From Prosthecobacter sp. (GTDB lineage Bacteria; Verrucomicrobiota; Verrucomicrobiia; Verrucomicrobiales; Verrucomicrobiaceae), in the NCBI GenBank assembly GCA_025869455.1, contig JAOZVT010000799.1, positions 1-5,107 of the forward strand: 5,107 nucleotides of DNA. The letters are read 5' to 3'. Both the position numbers and the translations under genes were made by a program. The notes under the pieces are model-generated. The model saw nothing but the letters and a program-made list of their open reading frames with translations. It made no database searches and was not told the origin of the DNA. Below are positions 1-5,107 of the stretch, one piece after another. How positions within the stretch are numbered: the first letter of the stretch is position 1; the number at the start of each line of letters is the position of its first letter.

Positions 1-689
1 GCCTGGAACTCCGCATCCAGAGTCGCCGCCAGATCACGACGCAGCTCAAATCGCTCCTCCGTCACCCCCTTCGCCATCTTCACATTTTGCAGGCCCGCCT
101 CAGGATTGTTCACCATCAAAGGCCCATGCTTCTTGGCAAAAAAACCCGCCCCAGGGTGCCGACTATCATTGCCAATATAGACATAAGGCGGCAGCGCCGG
201 ATTGCCCGCCCCTTGGTAAAAGCTCAGCCACGCCCCCATCCCCGGATGGCGGATCGTACTGCGCAGACCAAAACTCGTGTGCATGTAATAATTCGCCTGC
301 TCATGCGCCCCCGTATTCGTCGCCATAGAATTGATCACACAGGCATGGTGCATCTGCTTCGCCATGCGTGGCAAATACTCACCGATTTGCACCCCATCCG
401 CACTCGTCTTGATCGCCTTCGTCGGCCCCATCACCGTCGCATTCTCAGGCTTCGGATCCCAGGTATCCAGGTGACTCTGCCCACCCGTCATGTACAGAAA
501 AATCACATTCCGCGCCGTCGCCACCTGCCGTGCCGTGGAAGATCCCTCCCCCACCGCAAAGGCCTTACCCCCAAACATTTTCTCCGCCACAGGCAGCATG
601 CCCACGCCTAACAAACTTTTAGCCGTAGAGGCCATGAACCGACGACGGTCCACTTCATGCCGCAGAAAAGAAGAAGCTGATGAATTCAT
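1..689 (-). CDS. DUF1501 family exported protein (3' end beyond left edge)
   Basis: The gene is open to the left edge, giving 229 N-terminal residues; family members usually have over 400, so roughly half is missing. The N-terminus carries a twin-arginine signal: DRRRFMA (R15-R16, F18), a moderately hydrophobic stretch at about 26-35, and an AFA cleavage site ending at A45. This predicts Tat export in folded form. The mature part opens with NVIFLYMTGGQSHLDTWDPK (61-80), the typical DUF1501 start, followed by GAHEQANYYMHT (127-138) and a PPYVYIGN strand (167-174). DUF1501 is distantly related to the alkaline phosphatase/sulfatase superfamily, but no member's reaction is certain to me, so no activity is assigned. 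The ATG at 687-689 is chosen because the Tat motif sits correctly behind it; no Shine-Dalgarno is visible upstream. It lies 33 bp downstream of the DUF1549/DUF1553 gene, in the usual order for this pair, so co-transcription is likely. The family call is firm; the function is unknown. Confidence 0.9.
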   Translation of the reverse strand, partial: MNSSASSFLRHEVDRRRFMASTAKSLLGVGMLPVAEKMFGGKAFAVGEGSSTARQVATARNVIFLYMTGGQSHLDTWDPKPENATVMGPTKAIKTSADGVQIGEYLPRMAKQMHHACVINSMATNTGAHEQANYYMHTSFGLRSTIRHPGMGAWLSFYQGAGNPALPPYVYIGNDSRHPGAGFFAKKHGPLMVNNPEAGLQNVKMAKGVTEERFELRRDLAATLDAEFQ

Positions 690-722
690 AATCGTAATGA
701 GTGAAGAGTTAAAAAAGTAAAC
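690..722 (-). other. short intra-operon spacer
   Basis: These 33 bp separate the TAA stop of the DUF1549/DUF1553 gene from the ATG of the DUF1501 gene. The spacer is AT-rich, with a run of six T on the coding strand. It shows no convincing hairpin, promoter or purine-rich ribosome binding site. The two reading frames are in register across it, with no further stop. The short distance supports one transcript for both genes. Confidence 0.55.
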
Positions 723-2879
723 TTATTGAATGAAGAGAAACTGCTGCGTACTCAGCGCTGCTAGCGCGATGTCTTCCCACAGATTCTTATTGCTCGCGTA
801 GCTCTCCAGCCGCTGGTGCATCACCTCGCGTTCCTTCGTCGTGGGTTGGCGGGAAAAGAGCGTCAAAAACAGCGTCTCTATCTTTTCATCATCCGTCTTC
901 GCCTGACGTAAATTCATGGACAGCACCGACCATCCTCCCGTCACTTGCGTCAGCAGAGAACCATTCAACATCGCCAAAGCCTGCGGCACCGAAGCCTCAT
1001 CGCTCGCGTTCTCGATCACATCCCGGTCTGACTGACCAAACTCCCGCAGAAAGTGCCCACGCGGCGCGGGAGATGGCAGCTCCGCCGCCCGGCTCCAGCT
1101 TTGATGCAGACTTTGGCGATACTTCTCATAACTGGCCAGACTCTTCTTATCCTTGATCCCCAGCTTCTCCGCATCCCGCCGAATACCAGCCTCAGACTCC
1201 CCTTCCAGAGGCATATCCTTCGCCGCCACTTGCGCACTCTCCATCAGGTTCATCATCGCCATTTCCATCGGCCCATCACCGCTGATCTCCTTCAGCTTAT
1301 CCTGAACCTCTTTATTGTTAGACTTCTTAGCCGCCTCATAAAAACAGCGTGAAACCTCCTGCCTTAAAATCTTCTGGCTCATGCCTAACCGGCGCTGAAT
1401 ATCCTTGGCACGCTCCTTATCATCCTTCGCCCGTGCCTCATCCAGCTCCTTGCGCAATTGATCAAAGCCCTTGTTCTGCTCCCGCATCGCCACAGCCACC
1501 TGAGCCGCAGCCTCGAACAACAGAGAACCCTCCGTCTTATCCAGCAGTTCAGCCAAGCGTTTGCGATTCTCCAGCTCACGCTTCTCACGTTCGCGGGAGG
1601 TCCAGTTACTCTCATCCGGCTCAGGATTCACCAGCGTCACCAAAGAATCCCACGCCTGCTCAGAACTCATCCGATGAAACACCGGCCCTTGGAAATAATA
1701 CGGTTCCCCCAGCCCCACCTCACGCGTGCTAGCCCGGCCAAAGGTCTGCGTATTAAGCAGCATCTTCAGAAACGCCTTCATATCATACTTCATCGCCACC
1801 ATCTGCCGCTCTAAAAACGCCTCCAGCTCAGGATTCGCCGCCACACTGCCATCCATCAACTCATCCACCGGCTCGATCAGACCCAGGCCAAAAACCTTCT
1901 TCCACAAACGATTCACGATCACCGTGGTAAAGCGCGGATTTTCTTTCGAGGCCAGCCACTCACTGAACACCTGAATCTTATTCGTATCCTTCGTTAGGCT
2001 CACCGATTTACCAAACATCACCGAAGCCTCCACCACATCCTTCGGCTTCGCGTCCGGGTACTTGTAATCATGCGGCAACCTCAGCGAGTTCTTATTCTGC
2101 ACCACCAGCGTATCCCGCAGAGGGCGTGTCACCTCCGTGATCGCCTGCTTCATCAGATCCTGCGTCTCCTTATCCAGAGACTTATCCTGGCGGATCAGCT
2201 TCTGCACCTCATCAGCCCCTGGAGACCGATACGCCGAAGCCGTCATATTTTGGGTAAAAGCCGCCATCTCATAGAACTGCTTCTGCGTCCATTTATCAAA
2301 GGGGTGGTTATGACACTGCGCGCACTCCATCCGCGTCCCTAAAAACACCCGCGTCGTGTTAGAAAGATTGTCCAGCGGCATGCCACGATCACGCATGTAA
2401 TAGCCGATGGCACCATTCTCAAAACACGCCCCCTCACTGCTCACCAGCTCACGGGTCAGTTGATCATACGGTTTGTTATCCCGCAGAGACTGGCGCAGAA
2501 AGTTCAGGTAATTTTGCGCCGTCGTACTATCCGCCACACCCTGACTCTGCGCACGCAGCACATCCGCCCAGTAATTAAAAAAGTGGTGAACATACCCCTC
2601 AGAAGCCAGCAGTTTATCGATCAGCTTCTCCCGCTTCGCCGGATCTTGATAAGCCAGAAAACACCGTGCCTCCTCCAGCGTCGGGATGCGCCCCACCACC
2701 GTCAGGTAAGCCCGGCGCAGAAACACCTCATCATTCACCAGCGCATTCGGTTGCACGTCATGTTTCTGCCAGCCCTTCGCCAGCAGTTCATCAATACGCT
2801 TCGTCGCCGCATCCGCCGCAGATAGGGCCGTAGAACCCAGCGCAGAAACCGTCAAAAGGAGGAGCAAAGTTGCTTTCAT
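723..2879 (-). CDS. secreted DUF1549/DUF1553 protein with CxxCH motif
   Basis: This complete gene encodes 718 residues. A Sec signal peptide covers about residues 1-24 (MKATLLLLL, then a small-residue cleavage region near 20-24), so the protein is probably periplasmic; no lipobox cysteine is present. The DUF1549 region runs from about 27 to 215. It includes FLRRAYLTVVGRIPT (53-67) and the family hallmark CAQCHNHPFDKW (186-197), whose C186, C189 and H190 form a c-type haem attachment motif. The DUF1553 region follows from about 300, with NPRFTTVIVNRLWKKVFGLG (314-333), and resumes after a charged helical section (about 426-600) with SDRDVIENASDEASVPQALA (617-636) and the terminal ALSTQQFLF. 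A TTG at 2901-2903 would add eight residues, but the ATG at 2877-2879 starts directly at the signal peptide and is preferred. No clear Shine-Dalgarno is seen. Larger relatives carry an N-terminal planctomycete cytochrome domain that is absent here. Its partner is the DUF1501 gene downstream. The reaction is unknown. Confidence 0.93.
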   Translation of the reverse strand: MKATLLLLLTVSALGSTALSAADAATKRIDELLAKGWQKHDVQPNALVNDEVFLRRAYLTVVGRIPTLEEARCFLAYQDPAKREKLIDKLLASEGYVHHFFNYWADVLRAQSQGVADSTTAQNYLNFLRQSLRDNKPYDQLTRELVSSEGACFENGAIGYYMRDRGMPLDNLSNTTRVFLGTRMECAQCHNHPFDKWTQKQFYEMAAFTQNMTASAYRSPGADEVQKLIRQDKSLDKETQDLMKQAITEVTRPLRDTLVVQNKNSLRLPHDYKYPDAKPKDVVEASVMFGKSVSLTKDTNKIQVFSEWLASKENPRFTTVIVNRLWKKVFGLGLIEPVDELMDGSVAANPELEAFLERQMVAMKYDMKAFLKMLLNTQTFGRASTREVGLGEPYYFQGPVFHRMSSEQAWDSLVTLVNPEPDESNWTSREREKRELENRKRLAELLDKTEGSLLFEAAAQVAVAMREQNKGFDQLRKELDEARAKDDKERAKDIQRRLGMSQKILRQEVSRCFYEAAKKSNNKEVQDKLKEISGDGPMEMAMMNLMESAQVAAKDMPLEGESEAGIRRDAEKLGIKDKKSLASYEKYRQSLHQSWSRAAELPSPAPRGHFLREFGQSDRDVIENASDEASVPQALAMLNGSLLTQVTGGWSVLSMNLRQAKTDDEKIETLFLTLFSRQPTTKEREVMHQRLESYASNKNLWEDIALAALSTQQFLFIQ

Positions 2880-2949
2880 GTGGAAACCAACGCCCACATC
2901 CAAATAAGCATGTCAGACCAGCCACGCTTTGCCAATCCCCGCCTAACCA

Positions 2950-2972
2950 ATAACAAATTTCGCACAGCGAAA
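2950..2972 (-). terminator. weak terminator-like hairpin downstream of ppc
   Basis: Read on the minus strand, a perfect 6-bp stem TTTCGC/GCGAAA with a TGT loop (2958-2972) is followed at once by TTTGTTATT, an interrupted T tract. This is the best intrinsic-terminator shape in the spacer for transcripts coming from ppc. However, the stem is short, only half its pairs are G-C, and it lies more than 200 bp past the ppc stop. It could instead be a leader hairpin of the next gene, or chance. Confidence 0.3.
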
Positions 2973-3012
2973 CTCCCGAAAAAGCTTGCAAGAAACCAGC
3001 CCTTCTCGGCGG

Positions 3013-3035
3013 CCCGCCCATCAATGATGAGCGGG
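3013..3035. repeat. inverted repeat (10 matched pairs) in the spacer
   Basis: CCCGC (3013-3017) pairs with GCGGG (3031-3035), and CATCA (3019-3023) with TGATG (3025-3029). One C-A mismatch separates the two halves, and a single A lies at the centre. As RNA this could form a hairpin closed by a 3-nt loop. As DNA it is a near-palindrome of a size suited to a dimeric regulator. No T tract follows on the minus strand, so it does not look like a ppc terminator. The symmetry is visible; any role is inference. Confidence 0.45.
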
Positions 3036-3036
3036 T

Positions 3037-3042
3037 GTTATA
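3037..3042 (-). promoter_or_regulatory. possible -10 element (TATAAC) upstream of the DUF1549/DUF1553 gene
   Basis: On the minus strand TATAAC matches the sigma-70 -10 consensus at five of six bases and sits in the only AT-rich island of the spacer, beside the 3013-3035 inverted repeat. No acceptable -35 hexamer is found 16-18 bp upstream. Use of this site would give a leader of about 150 nt before the ATG. This is a weak candidate only. Confidence 0.2.
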
Positions 3043-3119
3043 AAATTTAACCCGGATTCCGAGATTCCAGAGTCCCTGACGGACCGGAAGATCGGGAAGC
3101 TCACGCGCCCTCGCCCACA

Positions 3120-3137
3120 CTAGAAGGTGCCCTCTAG
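3120..3137. repeat. small bulged inverted repeat downstream of the ppc stop
   Basis: CTAG (3120-3123) pairs with CTAG (3134-3137) and AGG (3125-3127) with CCT (3131-3133), leaving A3124 as a bulge and a TGC loop. It begins about 48 bp past the ppc stop. It could be a 3'-end RNA hairpin, but no T run follows on the minus strand, so termination here would need another mechanism. It may be chance. Confidence 0.3.
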
Positions 3138-3184
3138 GTTCCCGTGCTCCCGTTTTCCTGCCCCCTAACATTAAACACGTCCAC

Positions 3185-5107
3185 CTAACCAGTTGTTCGC
3201 AAACCTGATGCCAGCGCGTTGATGGAAATGAGCAAGTCTGGCAGCATCGCCTCCGCCCCCTCATTTTCACCCGCAGCCACACAGGCACGCCATTCACGCA
3301 GCAGATTCACCTGCTGATGATGCAGCACCCGCAGCGGCTCTTCACGAATATCCAACGTATAAGCCAGACGTGGACGACGATCCGCAAACGTCCCCTGGAA
3401 GAGATCTTCCAGCAGTTCCCGCGTGCGATTGTACTCAGAGAGAATGCTGCTGAGAAAAGGCGTCCGCACCAACGGATCAGGCACCAGCCCCGCGTAAAGC
3501 GTCATCAACTCCGGATTCGCACTCACCAGGGAACTCTCAATGTTCGTAAACACATAACGCAGGAAGGGTGATCCACGGAGTTGCCCACGCAGTTCCTCAA
3601 ACGCCGCCGGATCCTCCGCACGCAACTTCTCAAAAGCCGACCCCGCCCCATACCAACCCGGCAGATAAAAGCGGGACTGCGTCCAGGAAAACACCCACGG
3701 GATCGCCCGCAAATCATCCAGAGTCGCCTGCCCTGTGCGGCGGCTAGGGCGTGAGCCAATGCGCGCATGCTCCAGCGCATCAATCGGCGTGGCCGCGCGG
3801 TAAAAACGCATGAAGTCAGGCGCATGCAACAGCGCACGGTACGCATCCCGACTCCAATCCGCCAAGCGGTCCATCGTCGAATGAATCGCCAAAGGAGCAC
3901 TTTTGTTGTGATGGTGACGCGCTGTCGCCGCCGCAGCCGAAGCCATCAGCAGTTCAATATTGTAAACCGCAGAGCCAAGGTGCGCATACTTCTGCGCGAT
4001 CGTTTCCCCCTGCTCCGTCATGCGCAGCCAACCGCCCAGAGAACCCTGGGGCAGCGCCTCCATGAACCAATGAGTCGGACCCGCACCGCGTCCCACCGTA
4101 CCACCACGACCGTGGAAGAACACCGCTTTCACCCCATGTTTTTCACAGGTAGCAGCCAGCTCCGTCTGTGCCCGATGCAGCGCCCACTGGCTGGCCAAAA
4201 TACCACAATCCTTGTTAGAATCCGAATAGCCCACCATCATCTGAAAGGTGGGTTTCTTGCCTAACAAACTACGCTTCGTCACCGGATGACTCAAAAACTC
4301 CTCCACAATGCCAGGCCCGGCTTCCAGGTCATCCATGGTTTCAAACAACGGCGTCACAGGCAGCGGACAGGAGAGACCCTTCTCAGACCACTCCGTCAAA
4401 CCCGCTTCACGCGCCAAAAGATACACAGTCAGCAGATCCTCCACATTCTTGGTCATGGAGACGATCAGTGCGCCCAGCCCCGCCGCACCATATTTGGTTA
4501 GGTGAGTCGCCACCACACGGTAGCAGGCCAGCACCGTATCCGCCTCCGGCCCAGCCGCCATACCAGGGGCCAGGAAAGGGCGTGGAGACAGCAGCTCCTT
4601 TTCCAGAAACGCCCGCTTCTCCGCCAAAGGCCACTCACTCAGAGGCCGATCTCCCAGCAAGCCCGCCGTCTGCATCAGTTGCTCCAAAGCCTTCTCATGA
4701 AAGGCCGAATTTTGCCGAATATCCAGAATGGCTGAGTGGAACCCGAAAGCCTTCAACTGCCTACGCAGCGGCACAATGCACTCCTGCACAATCGTGCTGG
4801 CACCCACCTCATCCAACGACTCCGCATAAGCCTTCAAATCAGCATCCAGTTGCGGTGCTTCCGTGTAAGCCGCCGGAGAGTCCGGCTTCTCCACCGCCAG
4901 CACCGTCTTCGCCCGCATCAGGTAAGTAGCGGCACGCCAAGGCTCCTCCTTATTGCGCTCCAGGATGTAAGCCAAATCCACGCTCGGCTCCTTTTGTAAA
5001 TCATTGGTTAGGCGCTCCAACAATTGCTCCAGCGCCTCCGGTGTTTTTTGAAACAATGAACTCAGCGGGGATTGAAAAGCCAACTGCTCCAGACTGCGGC
5101 GCTGAAT
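3185..5107 (-). CDS. ppc: phosphoenolpyruvate carboxylase, C-terminal 640 residues (5' end beyond right edge)
   Basis: The enzyme makes oxaloacetate and phosphate from phosphoenolpyruvate and bicarbonate in the cytoplasm, an anaplerotic step. The frame is open to the right edge; E. coli alignment implies about 265 N-terminal residues are missing, for roughly 900 in all. A TTG at 5081-5083 is internal, not the start. Counting from the window edge, family motifs in order are LDIRQNS (128-134, R131 matching E. coli R396), PLFETMDDL (253-261, E256 a metal ligand), GYSDSNKDCG (293-302, D296 the second metal ligand), FHGRGGTVGRG (331-341, the mobile glycine loop), WLRMTEQGETIAQKY (360-374), ARIGSRPSRR (448-457), LRAIPWVFSWTQ (466-477) and the terminal LRTTG. 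Catalytic residues appear intact. Oddities: three positions that bind the inhibitor aspartate in E. coli appear changed (see findings), and a short histidine run occurs near 398-400. The stop is TAG at 3185-3187. Promoter and regulation lie outside the window. Confidence 0.96.
   Translation of the reverse strand: MQRRSLEQLAFQSPLSSLFQKTPEALEQLLERLTNDLQKEPSVDLAYILERNKEEPWRAATYLMRAKTVLAVEKPDSPAAYTEAPQLDADLKAYAESLDEVGASTIVQECIVPLRRQLKAFGFHSAILDIRQNSAFHEKALEQLMQTAGLLGDRPLSEWPLAEKRAFLEKELLSPRPFLAPGMAAGPEADTVLACYRVVATHLTKYGAAGLGALIVSMTKNVEDLLTVYLLAREAGLTEWSEKGLSCPLPVTPLFETMDDLEAGPGIVEEFLSHPVTKRSLLGKKPTFQMMVGYSDSNKDCGILASQWALHRAQTELAATCEKHGVKAVFFHGRGGTVGRGAGPTHWFMEALPQGSLGGWLRMTEQGETIAQKYAHLGSAVYNIELLMASAAAATARHHHNKSAPLAIHSTMDRLADWSRDAYRALLHAPDFMRFYRAATPIDALEHARIGSRPSRRTGQATLDDLRAIPWVFSWTQSRFYLPGWYGAGSAFEKLRAEDPAAFEELRGQLRGSPFLRYVFTNIESSLVSANPELMTLYAGLVPDPLVRTPFLSSILSEYNRTRELLEDLFQGTFADRRPRLAYTLDIREEPLRVLHHQQVNLLREWRACVAAGENEGAEAMLPDLLISINALASGLRTTG

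Larger units (their letters stand above)
2880..3184. other. non-coding spacer between ppc and the DUF1549/DUF1553 gene
   Basis: This 305-bp stretch should contain the 3' end of the ppc transcript and the promoter and leader of the DUF1549/DUF1553 gene. No convincing gene was found on either strand. It contains three inverted repeats (2958-2972, 3013-3035, 3120-3137), an AT-rich island (about 3036-3050) and a short direct repeat, GATTCC at 3055-3060 and 3063-3068. A minus-strand frame is open across it, but it also runs through the ends of both flanking genes in other frames and resembles no protein I know. No tRNA or recognised riboswitch was seen. Confidence 0.6.

Noticed and set aside
690..725. 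Possible readthrough fusion, since the DUF1549/DUF1553 stop and the DUF1501 start are in the same frame with no stop between.
   Set aside because: A one in three coincidence. The stop is TAA with no recoding signal, and a Tat signal buried inside a fusion would not make sense.
2907..2935. TTGGCA (2930-2935, minus strand) as a -35 box for the DUF1549/DUF1553 gene.
   Set aside because: At 16-18 bp spacing the only -10 candidates are CATGCT-like and match the consensus poorly; TTATTT lies too far away at 22 bp.
3013..3035. The 3013-3035 hairpin as the intrinsic terminator of ppc.
   Set aside because: On the minus strand it is followed by G- and C-rich sequence, not a T tract.
2791..3297. A 168-codon minus-strand open frame spanning the spacer and both flanking gene ends.
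   Set aside because: It overlaps ppc and the signal-peptide region of the DUF1549/DUF1553 gene in other frames. It is rich in Cys, Trp and Arg, resembles no known protein, and is best explained by few stops in GC-rich DNA.
3767..4264. Long plus-strand open frames, such as this one and 87-611, antisense to the real genes.
   Set aside because: Their products are dominated by Arg, His, Pro and Gln, as expected from the complement of G-ending codons. The minus-strand genes beneath them have clear family motifs.
606..4270. The 12-mer GCCTAACAAACT occurs at 606-617 and 4259-4270.
   Set aside because: Both copies encode the same four residues (Ser-Leu-Leu-Gly) in unrelated proteins. A repeat of this length is expected about once by chance in a window this size.
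5081..5083. TTG at 5081-5083 as the start of a short carboxylase.
   Set aside because: The frame continues open to the window edge, and the family needs about 265 more N-terminal residues, including parts of the active site, so the true start is off-window.

Overview
This window looks like ordinary chromosome from a member of the Planctomycetes-Verrucomicrobia group, most likely a Verrucomicrobiaceae-type bacterium such as a Prosthecobacter relative. That placement rests on the paired DUF1549/DUF1553 and DUF1501 genes, which are characteristic of those phyla, together with a moderately GC-rich composition and translation starts lacking clear Shine-Dalgarno sequences. No marker gene is present, so the genus is an inference.

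All three genes lie on the minus strand, so they read from the right edge to the left. From 5107 down to 3185 is the C-terminal two-thirds or so of phosphoenolpyruvate carboxylase (ppc); its N-terminus lies beyond the right edge. A 305-bp non-coding stretch (2880-3184) follows, holding several small inverted repeats and one weak terminator-like hairpin. Next is a complete gene (723-2879) for a secreted DUF1549/DUF1553 protein with a CxxCH motif. Only 33 bp later begins a DUF1501 protein (689 down to base 1) with a twin-arginine signal, cut by the left edge.

The ppc product makes oxaloacetate from phosphoenolpyruvate and bicarbonate in the cytoplasm, refilling the TCA cycle. The other two genes form a probable two-gene operon encoding exported proteins of unknown biochemical function. 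Such pairs recur in many copies in Planctomycetes and Verrucomicrobia. A link to degradation of complex or sulfated polysaccharides has been suggested from genome context but not shown. Nothing in the sequence ties ppc functionally to the pair, and the gap between them suggests separate transcription.

I found no mobile element, CRISPR array, tRNA, rRNA or clear novel system. The points most worth a second look are the apparent loss of the allosteric aspartate-binding residues in the carboxylase, the CxxCH motif in a protein without an N-terminal cytochrome domain, the predicted use of two different export routes by the gene pair, and the structured spacer between ppc and the pair.
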